Below the pieces are notes generated by a model. That model ran no database searches and was not told where the DNA came from. It saw only the letters and a list, made by a program, of their open reading frames with translations. DNA of 64,000 nt from Ilex aquifolium. Lineage: Eukaryota; Streptophyta; Magnoliopsida; Aquifoliales; Aquifoliaceae. Both the position numbers and the translations under genes were made by a program. The stretch lies in NCBI GenBank assembly GCA_951799425.1, contig OX637401.1, positions 22,420,001 to 22,484,000 on the forward strand. The letters are read 5' to 3'. Positions within the stretch are counted from its first letter, which is position 1. Each line of letters opens with the position of its first letter. Positions 34,971 through 46,385 of the stretch are shown here, one piece after another.

Positions 34971-35639
34971 GGTCATGAGAATGATGTATTCTCTGACCTG
35001 GGGATAGAAAGTGTCTTTTCCGAATTCTTCGTAGTCATCATACGTGGCAGAGCGTGTGGTCAGGCGGTTTTGCGCTGGTTTGGTCTGCTTCGGTATTTGC
35101 CGGCTGTGATGGGATGGTTTTTACACGTGTCATCATCGGGTGAGCCCAACGGTACGGTTTCTGAGGCGAGTCCTGTAGTCTCGCCTTTCAGGGCATTAAA
35201 TGTTTCGTATAAAAGCGGGGAAGTCCCCTCGCCTACGTCGTTCTTGCGTTTTTTGAATTTCCTTGTGCTTCTCTCTCTTTCGTTGGCTCTCGAGGTGCTT
35301 TGCTTCAGACTTTCAGGCGATTCTTAGGGTTTCTGCGTTCTCGGTCATTTTCTGTATCTAGCACCCTAACTAGGTACGTCTTTCCTCTTTTCTTTATTCC
35401 TGCGCGATCTGGATCCCTTCAACCCTCCTTGGTGGGGTTTTGGGTTTCGCTTTTTGATATGGAGGTTTAGCTACTTCAGAAATCACTCCGACGACCTTTC
35501 TCCCCTTACGAGTTTTGTGGACCATCCTACTTCGCTTAGGATATCCTTCCTTAGAGGTTGGTGTTTGAAACCCCCATTTTTGACGGACTGTGCCTTACAC
35601 TTTCCTTCCCTCCATTCCGGCTCACGGCCTGGATCTTTG
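34971..35639 (+). promoter_or_regulatory. Upstream region of antisense gene 1
   Basis: A G-box CACGTG followed by TC lies at 35124-35129, and TATAAAAG at 35208-35215. The ATG chosen for the gene is 425 bp further on. A GTACGT donor-like word near 35373 could start a leader intron. Antisense gene 2 has the same G-box word (CACGTGTC) about 75 bp ahead of its TATA box. Confidence 0.5.
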
Positions 35640-37797
35640 ATGGGGAAGCGTGTCGTTTCCTCTTCAGAATCGGATTCCGAGGATCTAGTAGACGAGGAGG
35701 TTGAGGTAGGTTCTCAGAGCGGTAGTTCTGCTGATAGGGCCGCTTCTGGGTCCGCCCTTGTAGAAGAAGCTCGTCCCCTATCCTCCCTTCCTCCTGACTC
35801 TTTTGTCGCGTTGAAGACTAAGAAGTCCAAACCGGCTCCTCCCCCAATTCCTAGGAAAAGAGCTCGTCGGGACCAGGCCGACCTGGCCTGTTGTGCAGCA
35901 TCGACTCCCAGTTGTCTCAGCGACGAGGACTTAGACGAGCTGAGGCGGGAGTATTGTTTTCCTGACTTCGTCCTCTTACATTCTCCTGAAGAACATGAGA
36001 GGTGCAATTCTCCTATTCCCGGACTGGTCTGTTTTTACGAATCCACTTTCCGAGCTAGTTTGCGGTTCCCTGTTCATCCTTTTATCCGGATCGTTCTTTC
36101 TTTTTATAACATATATCCTGCCCGGCTTTCTCCAAACGGATGGGGTCTCTTGATCGGATTTCTTGTCCATTGGTTGAAGAGTGGGAACGACTCTCAGCCC
36201 TCCATTAATGAATTTGCCTTCCTTTTTCAACTTAAGTCCTCCCCTTCTGCTGGTTTCCTTTATTTTTCGAAAAGGGTCAGGGCGAGGAATCTGATCACCG
36301 GGCTTCCTTCTTCCAACAAAGGGTGGAAACCCAAGTTCTTCTTTGTTAGAGGTGATTCCTGGGAGCTTTCTGGGAAACCAGGGGACGTCCCTCTCATTCC
36401 CAGGTCTTGGGGGGCCCCAAGGAATATAAGTAAGGCCCTTCAATTTAGCTGCATTTTTTTTTCTCTTTCCTATTCTTCTTTTTCTGACTTAACTTCTGAT
36501 TTGCAGATTACCGTCCTGTCCTTGGGATCGAGGAAGCGGCAAGGGTTGCTAGAGCCGAGGATTTGGGGTTACAGTCCTTCTTCGATTTGGTGACGGATGA
36601 GAATTTAGCCCTCTACGAACTTGGGCCTCCAGTTAAGCGACCCTCAGTGCCTTCATCACCACCTGCTGTCCCAACTGCCCCCATGAAGAAAGATTTGATA
36701 ATGGCGGTATTCTCAGATGCCGAGAAGTCCAGGAAGAAGAAAAGGAAGGTGGTGAAGGATTCCCAGCTGTTATCTACTGGTGCGTCGGTATCCGACCCTC
36801 CACCTGCTACTTCTGAGCAGAAGGAAGAGATCCTCCTTCCCTGCGAGGATGCGCCTCCCCCCCTGCTCCCTATTGAGGCTTCTAGGGGCAAATCATCGAC
36901 CGAGGGAGGTTTAGAAAAAGGACGTGAGGTTCCAGCAGTTCTTCCTCACTCTACCCCTCAGGAAGGTGGGAAGATGGGCCTCGCTCGAGCTCCATCTACG
37001 GATCAAGGGGATGGTTTCCTGCGTGACCCTGAGGTCGCGGTTGCTGCCTTGTCCGACCTTGTCTCAACTTCAGATCCCAGGGCAGCCATGCGGGTTCCTT
37101 TCGACAAGAAGGTCGATCGCGCTATCCGGGGCATGGCAGAGGTACTCTCTATCCTTGTCTTTCCTCTTCTCCTGTATTTCTTTATGTCAAGGTCTCCAGG
37201 GATTTTTGTTTGATCCTTTTATCTTCTCAGACGCTCGCTTGCGTAAAGATGCTAGGATTCCACTACAACGAGGAGCTTTCGAAGGCAGAGGAGTCCAGGG
37301 CCGCCCTGTTAGTGAACAAGGAGGCTGCCGAGGAGAAGGTGAAGATTTTGGCCTCAAAGGCCGCTGAATTGAAGAGGATTAATGATGAGATGGATGCTCG
37401 CCTTCAGGATTTTGTCAAGGTCATGGATTCCAAGGAGAACAAACTCAAGGCCGCCGAGGCTGACCTGGTCGTCAAGGATTCCGAGCTGTTGTCTTTGCGG
37501 TCTCGTGTTTCGCAGCTCGAGAAAGACTGCGCCTCCGGCTTTGTGAAGGGTTTTCTAAACCTTAAGGATCAACTTGAGGAGGCTCACCCTGACCTGGACT
37601 TGGACCCTTTCGTACCAGTGCTGGACTCCGAGGAGGCCGCCGTGGTGGCTGGGGAGGCCGGGACCTCTGATCTCCCTGAGGGTGTGGTTCCTGAAGCGGA
37701 GAAGGTGCCCGGGCCTATGGTGGCAGCGGCGGAGGGACCATGCATGCCAGCAGGGGCACCTGCTGAGGGGGCAGGTGATGAAGAGATGGCTTCTTGA
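35640..37797 (+). CDS. Antisense gene 1: gypsy-type transposon domain protein, 3 exons
   Basis: Exons at 35640-36429, 36507-37141 and 37231-37797 join in frame to a protein of 663 aa. Intron 1 (GTAAGG...TTTGCAG) is phase 1 and intron 2 (GTACTC...TTCTCAG) is phase 0. The N-terminus is acidic and serine-rich (SSSESDSEDLVDEEVEV). It is followed by a basic, proline-rich patch and a domain at about residues 100-265 with LRFPVHPFIRIVL, RLSPNGWGLLIGFLVHW and KFFFVRGDSWEL. This resembles the Pfam 'putative gypsy type transposon' domain (PF04195). A lysine-rich middle and a C-terminal coiled coil follow, then HPDLDLDPF. The gene lies opposite to and downstream of integrase. No stop or frameshift was found, unlike in the sense genes. 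Function unknown; a nuclear or chromatin role is only a guess. Confidence 0.65.
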
Positions 37798-38209
37798 GGT
37801 CGATTTGAGGCCTTCCTGCTGTTTTCCAACTTCCTTGTGACTCTTCAAGTAGTTTCTTTGTGGAATGCTTGATTGTAACTTCTTTAAGTGCTGAAATGAG
37901 AACTCTTGTGGTTTTTCCTTTTTTATGACCGTCGTGTGATGCTTTGCTACAAACTTCTTTGACTTGTGGTTGCGTTGTATTTTCCTTAGGCGCTGACTTC
38001 TGCTTTTTCACTTATGGCTGAGCTTCTTTGAGCCGAGCCGACCTTCACGCTTTCCCCTTGGGTCTCTTGAACTTCTTTAGGGCTATTTTGGTCTTTTCCC
38101 GCTGTTTTACTTGTAGTGGAAACCCGACGGTTTTGTTCATTTGAGAACGTGCGCCGTCAGAGGGTTTAGTGGTCCCTCGATCGTGGCGCCTGAAAAGCCC
38201 CCACGACGC

Positions 38210-38297
38210 CACGTGTCCACTTCATTAATGGCGAGAGACGTGCATTAACTTCCTTCGGCGTCAGTGACAAGGCTTGTCCTGCAATGCCTATAAATAG
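38210..38297 (+). promoter_or_regulatory. Promoter of antisense gene 2: G-box and TATA
   Basis: CACGTG (followed by TC) at 38210-38215 and TATAAATAG at 38289-38297. The ATG at 38375 is 86 bases from the TATA start. The word order matches antisense gene 1. Confidence 0.55.
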
Positions 38298-38374
38298 GCC
38301 TCCGGGGGATGATTGTTCTTCACGATTTGCATAAAGTCCTAGCTTCTGAAAAATCCTCTCTGATTCCTACATTC

Positions 38375-40335
38375 ATGGCTTCTCCTCCCTCTTCATTCGA
38401 AATCATGGAGCGAGTTTTTGGCCATGTTGAAGCAAGCGAGATCGACGGGGACGAGGCTCGGCTCCTTGCTAGGCGCTTCGATTTTCCCCCTGGTGTTATC
38501 GTGCGTTCTGCGGATTTGCGTAGGTTTCACAGCTCGGTGGTTGGTGAAGCTTTCGAGGCCCCCTTCTTGTTGGGGCTTCGATTTCCCCTTCCTGGCCTGA
38601 TACGAGACGTTCTTCACTTTTTTCAGCTTCTGTCCTGCCATGCTCCTCCCATCTGGCTGGGCGGTGTTAATGACCTTTACTGCGGCGTGGGAAAGGATGT
38701 TTCCTCAGGCTAGGGCTAACTTGAGAGAGTTTCTTCACTTTTTCCGTCCCGAGGAGGTATCCGAATTCTACCACTTCGTCCCTAGGCGAGGGGGTGAAAT
38801 TCCCATCCGGGATCTCCCGCCGAGCCCTGAGGGGTGGATAAGGAGATATTTCTTCATCTCTGGAGACGGCTGGGAGTTTGGTTCCCAATTCCCGGGTTCT
38901 GTCAGAGTTCCTATCGCCTGGGGGAGCCGTAGAAACTTAAGTAAGCTATTTACTTTAATTTCTGTTGACGCTCGTGTTTGCGCACTAACAGTGTCACCGG
39001 TTCCTAATGCAGGAGAGCTCCCGCCCCTTGACTCTTCCGAGCAGGCCCGAGTTGACCAATCCCGCGCTCGTCTGCCCTTTTCTTATGTTGAGCTGATGCA
39101 CCCCGGGGTCCCCTTGGCATCAGGTGATTGCATATAGACAATGTCCTTTATCTCTCTCTGCTCCTTAGTTCGAAACCTTGCTAAGTTTTTGATCTTGTCT
39201 GCGTAGTTCTTTCCTACTTGGTGACTCAGCGCCACATGATCATGGAGCGCGTAGATGAAAGAAGGCGGGGTAGGACCGTAGGACCCCCGGCGAAGAGGAC
39301 GAGGTTGGAAGTGGGTACCACTTCTGGCGAGGTCCCCGTTCCAGCCGCCGAGGCTTCTGTTCCTGAATCCAGTGTTCCTGTTCCTTCACCCGAGGCCCCG
39401 AGTTTGACATCTGAGCCGGTCGTCAGTGAAGCCACTGCGGGTACCGTGGCGATTGATCCGGTTGGAGGGCCTGTTCGGCGAGGCACTCCTCTATCTGATA
39501 CAGCTGGCCCCAGCTCAGCTCGTGCCCTCCAGGCCTTCGTTGCCGATCCTGAGGCCGGCCTTCTTCGGGACGTGAGTTTGAGCAGCCGGGCACTGATGAA
39601 GTTAATTCCCCGAGCTGACCTGCGTCGTTCTGTAGATCTTCCCTTTCAAGTTCGAAGCCGTGACGCTCTTCATGCCCTGCTCGAGGTATTCCTTGGTGTT
39701 TTTACCTTTACTTCGAACTTCTCGGTTTCTTACATTGCCCCTTATGTTTCCAGTCGGCGACGCATGTCTGCGCTCTTGGGAGGGAAATCTTTATGCTAAG
39801 GGGCGATGTTCAGAGGAGAAGTGCCGAGGTTCTTGACTCTCGTCGGCGAGGCACCGAGCTGTTGGACTGGGGCTTGGCCACTGAGAGGGAATTGGAGCAG
39901 GTCCTTGAACAGCGGGCCCATACTTTCAGACAGCTGATCGCCAGTACTTCTGCTGAGGTGTCTCTGGGGGACGAGCTGGCTCGTTTAAAGGAGGAGCGGG
40001 AGGCTGAGGAGGAGAGACTGCTAAACGCGGCTGTTGCCCGCACTCTTCTGGAAGATGAGCTGAAGGAGTCCCGGGCTGAGGTATCTGAGCTGACCAGGTC
40101 TTTAGCTGCTGAACGCCGGCTCGTAGAAGATCAGCGGAAGGAGCTTGAGAAGGCGAGGCTGGAGGCAACTACGGCTTTTGTTGACGGGTTTTTTAATTTC
40201 GCTGACCAGGCGATGGAGAGATATCCCGACCTAGACCTTGAGCAATTTCAGCCAAGGTTTGATGCTTCTTCAAGTGGCGGGGCTCCTGACGTTACTCCTG
40301 CTTCCGACGTTACTCCTCCGGCAGATCGGTCTTGA
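38375..40335 (+). pseudogene. Antisense gene 2: paralogue with 4 exons and one frameshift
   Basis: The exon model is 38375-38940, 39013-39123, 39207-39685 and 39754-40335. All three introns have GT-AG ends (GTAAGC, GTGATT and GTATTC donors), and the frame is kept at each, in phases 1, 1 and 0. The protein starts MASPPSSFEIMERVFG. The conserved domain shows LRFPLPGLIRDVL, then LPSGWAVLM, and RRYFFISGDGWEF, aligning with antisense gene 1. Between the first two motifs, near 38625-38645, the frame shifts by one, so this copy looks broken unless it is a sequencing error. Exon 3 has a basic patch (PPAKRTRLE), and exon 4 is a long coiled coil with a tail that matches gene 1 (VDGFFNFADQ, YPDLDLEQF). 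Confidence 0.6.
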
Positions 40336-40366
40336 CCACCAGGGTTTTCATAGATGGTTTCTTCTC

Positions 40367-40392
40367 TTTTTTTTTTTTTTTTTTTTTTTTTA
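40367..40392. repeat. Homopolymer T run
   Basis: About 26 T just after antisense gene 2. Confidence 0.8.
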
Positions 40393-40576
40393 AGGGTTTG
40401 TAGTGAAACTTCCCCTTTGGAATGGAAAAATTTTTGTGGTGCTCTTGTTGGTTGCTTCTTGTGTTATATATTCCCTTGCCCCCCTACTCCGAGGAGGCCT
40501 TGGCCTGTTTTGGAGTAGTATCATTTCTTGAGATCTGGGCTTCTTTACATTGGATCTGCTGCGTGTATCATCCATA

Positions 40577-40580
40577 CATA

Positions 40581-40634
<54 letters not shown>
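40577..40634. repeat. (AT)n microsatellite
   Basis: Nearly pure AT dinucleotides between antisense genes 2 and 3. Confidence 0.9.
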
Positions 40635-40635
<1 letters not shown>

Positions 40636-40821
40636 TTTCTGCAATATACGATGTAGATTTAAGGAAGTTCCTGGGTGGTTTACCAACCTCGTCGTAAGTT
40701 GAGCCAGTCTTCAATGCTGTCTTGATTGCGAGATTCCAACAGTCACCCTTGGATATTATTTATACCCGTTTGTCTCATCGCTTTTCAGAGAAGTCTCTTT
40801 GTGTTCTTGAACTTTGCAGTG

Positions 40822-41868
40822 ATGGATTCTTCTCCACTTTTCAAGCAGCGAGCCCGTGAGTCGCTCAAGGGCGATTGGTGCTTTATCTTTCTTCTTCCCT
40901 CCCGGCTTGCGGCCGCGGAAGCTGCTGATATGAAGAGTCGATACGACCTTCCGGCGGATCTGGGGGTTAGGGCTCCCATTCCTGATGAACCTTGCAGTAT
41001 GCCTATTCCGGGCGAGGTCTCTTTTTTTGTGGACGCATTTGAGTGTGGTCTTCGACTTCCTCTTCATCCGGATTTCGCCCGGATATTGTCTCACCATGGC
41101 TTGTGTCCCTCTCGTCTTTCCCCCCAGGGGTGGGCTGCCATGGTTGGTTTCTTCATTTTCTGGCGCATGCAAGGCTTTGAGACATTTCCTACAGTTTCAG
41201 AGTTCTTCTACTTCCTTGATCTCTCTTTCGACTTTCCACCTTTCTTTAGCTCTCTTTCTTTTAAGTGGTATTTTCATCCACCGTTGATTGCTGATATCCC
41301 CACTTCCCCTGAGGGGTGGTCCCAACGCTTCTTTTTCGTCTCTGGGGACTCTTGGGAATCTGCTGTTGGGGATGATGGGCATGTTTGGGTTCCTCGTTCT
41401 TGGACAAGCTTCCGGGAGAGAGGTAGCCCTTTTTTTTTTTTTTAAGGTTATTCGTGTTTGAACGGCAACAACCTTGCTGATCTTGTTTGTGCTTGTGCAG
41501 GTATTCCAGCTCTTACTCCATTGGAGGCGTTCCATGTCGGAATGGTGGAGAAAGCTTCTCCCCGTCCTTACTCTGCTCTGGTTACCCCTCAAAACCTAGT
41601 CCGTTATGGGATCGGTGGAAGTTCCACCAGAATCCAGCGTCCGCCCTCCCTTGTGGAAGAGCAGGAGGAAGCCGACTTGGCAGGTTCTGAGGTGGAGGTC
41701 CTGAAGAGGAAATTGGCAGAGGTGGAGAGAGAGAGAGACGTTCTGAAAGAGGAGAATGCCAGGCTTAGGGTGGCGGCTGTTCATCTTCAGAAGGTGAAGG
41801 AGGGAGATGCCCCGATGGAGGGGGAGGTTGTGGAAGCTTTGGGTGGGGTAGGAGGCCAGGGGGCCTGA
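40822..41868 (+). CDS. Antisense gene 3: shorter paralogue, 2 exons
   Basis: Exons 40822-41422 and 41501-41868 join in frame to a protein of 322 aa. The intron (GTAGCC...TTGTGCAG) is phase 1, at the same place in the domain as intron 1 of the other two genes. The start is MDSSPLFKQRAR. The domain shows LRLPLHPDFARIL, RLSPQGWAAMVGFFIFW and RFFFVSGDSWES. Exon 2 has a short coiled coil (VEVLKRKLAEVERERDVL) and ends acidic. It lacks the PDLDL tail shared by genes 1 and 2. The upstream TATA-like word (TTATTTATAC near 40757) is weak. No disabling change seen. Confidence 0.6.
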
Positions 41869-42081
41869 TCTTTGTATAACTTCTATGTACTTGTTCGTTG
41901 TTGTTCCTTTAGAACTGTTTGACTTTCTACTCATGGTGCAATGAAATTCCGGGCTTTTGTCTTCCAGTTGTTTTTTTTTTGCTAAGAATGTGGTTGTCTG
42001 TTGAACTAGGAAACCTGCCTGTTTTGAATTGCCGAGCTTTCAAGCTCGTTGTCTTCCAAGCGGCGAACTCTTAGGTTAATT

Positions 42082-42780
42082 CTGAGCTTACGAGCTCTTA
42101 GGCTTACGAGCCCTTAGACTGAAAAGTCAGTAGATCCTGAGCTTACGAGCTCTTGAGCTTACGAGCTTTTAGACTGAAAAGTCTATTGTTCCTGAGCTTA
42201 CGAGCTCTTAGACTGAAAAGTCTGTTGATCCTGAGCTTACGAGCTCTTGAGCTTACGAGCTCTTAGACTGAAAAGTCTGTAGTTCCTGAGCTTACGAGCT
42301 CTTGAGCTTACGAGCTCTTAGACTGAAAAGTATGTTGTTCCTGAGCTTACGAGCTCTTAAGCTTACGAGCTCTTAGACTGAAAAGTCTGTTGATCCTGAG
42401 CTTACGAGCTCTTGAGCTTACGAGCTCTTAGACTGAAAAGTCTGTTGATCCTGAGCTTACAAGCTCTTGAGCTTACGAGCTCTTAGACTGAAAAGTATGT
42501 AGTTCCTGAGCTTACGAGCTCTTGAGCTTACGAGCTCTTAGACTGAAAAGTCTGTTGTTCCTGAGCTTACGAGCTCTTAAGCTTACGAGCTCTTAGACTG
42601 AAAAGTCTGTTGATCCTGAGCTTACGAGCTCTTGAGCTTACAAGCTCTTAGACTGAAAAGTCTGTAGTTCCTGAGCTTATGAGCTCTTGAGCTTACGAGC
42701 TCTTAGACTGGAAAGTCTGTTGATCCTGAGTTTACGAGCTCTTGAGCTTACGAGCTCTTAGACTGAAAAGTCTGTTGATC
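42082..42780. repeat. Tandem array of a 55-bp unit (13 copies)
   Basis: Twelve 55-bp units plus one 39-bp unit add up to exactly 699 bp. Each unit reads CTGAGCTTACGAGCTCTT, GAGCTTACGAGCTCTT, then AGACTGAAAAGTCTGTTGAT. The words GAGCT-TACG-AGCTC and AGACT-GAAA-AGTCT are self-complementary, so each unit could form three small hairpins. Units differ mainly at T/A and C/A positions in the last ten bases. In element orientation the array lies right after integrase, where Tat/Ogre-type elements often carry tandem repeats. Confidence 0.95.
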
Positions 42781-42872
42781 CTGAGCAGGGCGAACTTTTG
42801 GGAAACTTTTGTATCTCTTCATTGATAAAATCAGATCTTTTTACAATAACCTTCCGTTCCTTGCTACAGACT

Positions 42873-43715
42873 CTACTGGTAATATTGCTTCAAGTGGTCC
42901 GCATTCCATGAGTGCTGTAGGTCCCTGCCCTCTTCAGTTTGCAACTGGTAGTTTCCAGGTCGGATAATCCTTTTCACTACATATGGTCCTTCCTAGTTTG
43001 GTCCCAACTTGCCATGGGCCGGGTCTTTCCTGGCTGGAAGCAATTTCTTCAACACTAGATCTCCTGGTTTAAAGCCTCTGTTTCTTACTCGTTTGTTATA
43101 GTATCTTGTTGTGCTCCTTTGATAGGAGGAGATTCGCTGTAGGGCCTCGTCTCTTTTCTCGTCTAGGAGGTCGAGGTTGACCAGCAGGGATCTTTCGTTC
43201 TGTGCAGGATTAAACAACTCGGTCCTTGCGGTGGGCACTCCGACCTCAACGGGAGCCATGGCCTCCGTCCCGAATGCCAGGCTAAAAGGGGTTTCTCCAG
43301 TTGCAGTTCGAGTAGTAGTTCGGTATGCCCATAACACTGCGGGGAGGTGGTCTACCCATTGGGACTTAGACGCCTCCAGCCTGGTTTTGAGTGCCAATTT
43401 GATAGTTCTGATGGTAACCTCGGCCTGCCCATTAGACTGCGGGTGGGCTGGTGCCGAGAAGAAATTTTTGATTCCCAGTCCGCTACAGAAATTTGTGAAC
43501 ATCGGATTATCGAATTGTTTTCCGTTGTCGGAGACCACTGCTCTGGGGACTCCGAAGCGGCAAATTATAGACTTCCACACGAAACTCTTGACCTTCTGAG
43601 CCGTGATCCTTGCCAGAGGTTCGGCTTCAGCCCACTTGGTGAAGTAGTCTACTGCGACCACGACGAATTTGCACTGGCCAACTCCCATTGGTAGGGGTCC
43701 TAGGATGTCCAAACC
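42873..43715 (-). pseudogene. Integrase core and C-terminus of the large Gypsy
   Basis: Reads MDILGPLPMGV-like (starting LDILGPLP), VVAVDYFTKWAEAEPL, VSDNGKQFDN and HPQSNGQAE. These carry the D, D and E residues of the integrase catalytic core. A C-terminal domain follows (FKPGDLVLKK). TGA at 43716-43718 precedes the core, where a tryptophan codon is usual in this family. TAG at 42993-42995 cuts the C-terminal domain, which continues in frame to the natural stop at 42873-42875. Confidence 0.85.
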
Positions 43716-44537
43716 TCACTGCTGAAAGGGCCAAGGGCTGACCACCGGGGTCAAAAGTTCAGGTGGGCAGTGTGGCAAACTCCCGTGTACCTGACAGGCT
43801 TGACATTTCTTCACTATCTCTTTGGCGTCTTTGGACATGGTTGGCCAGAAGTAGCCCTGCCGTAGGGCCTTGCTAGCTAATGTTTTTGCTCCGATGTGGT
43901 TACCGCACATGCCTTCATGGATTTCCCTTAAGATGTAGTCCGCTTTCGTCCCTGTTACACATTTCATTAAGGGAAAAGAAAAACCTCTTTTGTACAGGTT
44001 ACCTTGGATCAACGTGAACCTCGCCGCTCTGGCTCTTAGTTTGGAAGCACTCTTCGGGTCATCTGGTAGTATTCCGTCTTGTAAGAAAGATATAAGGGGG
44101 TCCATCCACGAAGCCTCTTCTTCAACTGGCATAGCCTGGGCTTCTGTGGCCGCCTTGTTGTCAGGCTGTATGTTGGGCCGCGCTAGGACTTCGATGGGCG
44201 TTCGCCCTGGTAAGTCTGTATTGCCGATTGTGGCCAGCTTGGCAAGGGCGTCTGCCCGCTGATTGGCCTCTTGGGGAATTTGGATCAGCTCGGCCGAGAC
44301 GAATTTCCTCAGTAATCTTTGCACTTCTGTTAGGTATAGCGCCATCTTCTCGTCCCGGGCGGCATATTCTTCCTCGACTTACCTGACTACCAGTTGCGAG
44401 TCACTATACACCATGATCTGTTGAGCTTCCATTGAAAGGGCCAGGTTCAGCCCGGCTATGAGGGCTTCATACTCTTCTTCATTGTTAGACGCCTGAAAGT
44501 CAAACCTCAAGGCATACTCTAGGTCATACCCCTCCGA
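43716..44537 (-). pseudogene. Second RNase H and integrase zinc finger of the large Gypsy
   Basis: This stretch is in the same frame as RT but is cut by TAG (44538-44540), TAA (44379-44381) and TGA (43716-43718). The first part, with [14 protein letters not shown] and VYSDSQLV, is the extra RNase H domain typical of Tat elements. The second part contains the HHCC zinc finger (HEGMCGNHIG ... CQACQ) that opens integrase. Confidence 0.8.
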
Positions 44538-46385
44538 CTATGTTAGGATTAGCCCGGCTCCACTCCCCTGCACATTTGAAGCCCCATCTACACACAGCTT
44601 CCAGGTCGGAACGTCGGGGACACAGTCTTGGCTATCTTCGTTCTCCTCGGGAGGGGAGGTAAACTCAGCGAGAAAGTCTGCCAGGACTTGTCCCTTGATG
44701 GCGGTCCTTGGCTTGAACTTGATATCGAATTCGCTAAGCTCCATCGCCCACTTCATCAACCGTCCCGAGGCTTCAGGTTTGTGCAGGACCTGCCTCATTG
44801 GTTGGTCCGTTGGGACTTCGATGGTGTGCGCCTGAAAATATGGTCTTAACCTCCGTGCCGCGACTAGCAGGGCCAGCACGAGCTTTTCCATCTTTGGGTA
44901 TCTTTCTTCGGCGCCTCGGAGGGCTTTGCTGCAGAAGTAGACGGGCAGCTGGATCTGATCTTTGTCTCTTACCAGTGCGGCGCTGACCGAGAAGTCTGAG
45001 ACTGCGAGGTAGAGTGTCAGAACTTCTCCCTCTTGAGGGCTTACCAGCACGGGTGTGGACGCTAGGTACACCTTTAGGGCTTGAAAAGCCTCTTCGCATT
45101 TCTCATCCCACTGAAAGGCTGCCTTAAGAACCTTGAAGAACGGCTGGCATTTATCGCTGGAGCGTGATACAAAGCGGTTGAGCGCAGCTATTCTCCCGGT
45201 CAGGCGCTGGATTTCTCTGGTGGTAGTGGGGGGCTTCATTTCGAGGACTGCTTTGACCTTTTCTGGGTTCGCCTCAATGCCTCGGCTGTTGACAATGAAG
45301 CCCAAAAACTTTCCAGCTGACACCCCGAAGGCGCACTTTGCGGGGTTCAGCTTCATTCGATACCTCCTCATGATCTCGAACGATTCCCTGAGATGCTGAA
45401 TGTGGGCCTCGGCTTTAAGCGATTCCACCAGCATATCATCTATATATACTTCCATGGTTGAACCTAGCTTCTCTCTGAACATCCGGTTAACCAGCCTCTG
45501 GTAAGTGGCTCCCGCGTTCTTTAGTCCGAATGGCATCACCTGGTAGCAAAAGGTCCCCTGTTCCGTGACGAACGAGGTCTTTTCTTGGTCACTTGGGTCC
45601 ATCCGGATCTGGTTGTATCCCGAGAAGGCATCCATGAAGCTCAGGAGCTCGTGGCCGGCTGTCGCATCGACTATAAGGTCGATCCGAGGCAGCGGGAAAC
45701 TGTCCTTTGGACATGCTCGATTGAGGTCGGTAAAATCGATGCAGATTCGCCATTTGCCGTTTACTTTTTTCACCAGAACGACGTTAGCTAGCCAGGTCGG
45801 GTAGTCGACTTCTCTGATGGCTTTGGCGCACGATAGCTTGGCTACTTTTTCGTTGATCGCCTTTTGCCTGTCCGGCGCGAAGCTCCTCCTCTTCTGCCTT
45901 ACCGGCTTGCAGTTAGGATCTACGCTGAGACGATGCACGATCACGGCGGGGTCTATCCCTTCCATGTCTTCTTGTTTCCAAGCGAAGGCGTCGGCGTTTT
46001 CTTTTAGGAAGGAGATGAGTTTCTCCTTGATGGCTGGTAACAGTGTGGAGCCCACGAAGACTACATGCTCCGGGTCCTCACCCAGCTGCACTGGCTCCAA
46101 CTGCTCCGAAGGGGAAGGTCGGGCTTCCATGTCATCCCTCATGTCCAAGTCCTCCAGCTGAACTGACTCCACCTCTTTCTGCCGCATGGAGGCTACGTAG
46201 CACTCCCTGGCGAGGCGCTGGTCTCCTCTCACCACCCCCACCCCGCTTTCGGTTGGGAATTTCATCACCAAATGATACGCAGAAGGCACGGCCTTGATGG
46301 AGTTGAGGGATGGCCTCCCCAACAAAACGTTGTAGGCAGATGGGGCGTCCACCACTAGGAACGGGTGGTGGTGGTGACTTGGCAA
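44538..46385 (-). pseudogene. Reverse transcriptase and first RNase H of the large Gypsy
   Basis: A long open stretch of 615 codons. It shows VLLGRPSLN (protease end), WRICIDFTDLNRACPKD, QVMPFGLKNAGATYQRL, the catalytic VYIDDMLV, then RNase H (LYLAVSDFSVSAAL). It ends at the start of the second RNase H (CVDGASNVQGSGAG). The upstream frame differs from that of gag-protease; the shift lies in an ACC-repeat tract near 46360-46380. The RT core itself looks undamaged. Confidence 0.88.

Noticed and set aside
34514-35327. Open frames in and next to the left LTR of the large Gypsy, repeated at 48730-49181
   Set aside because: The same frames occur in both LTRs and differ by small indels; they are LTR sequence, not genes.
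42082-42780. CRISPR-like spacing of repeats
   Set aside because: The units are contiguous tandem repeats with no unique spacers, and the DNA is from a plant nucleus.
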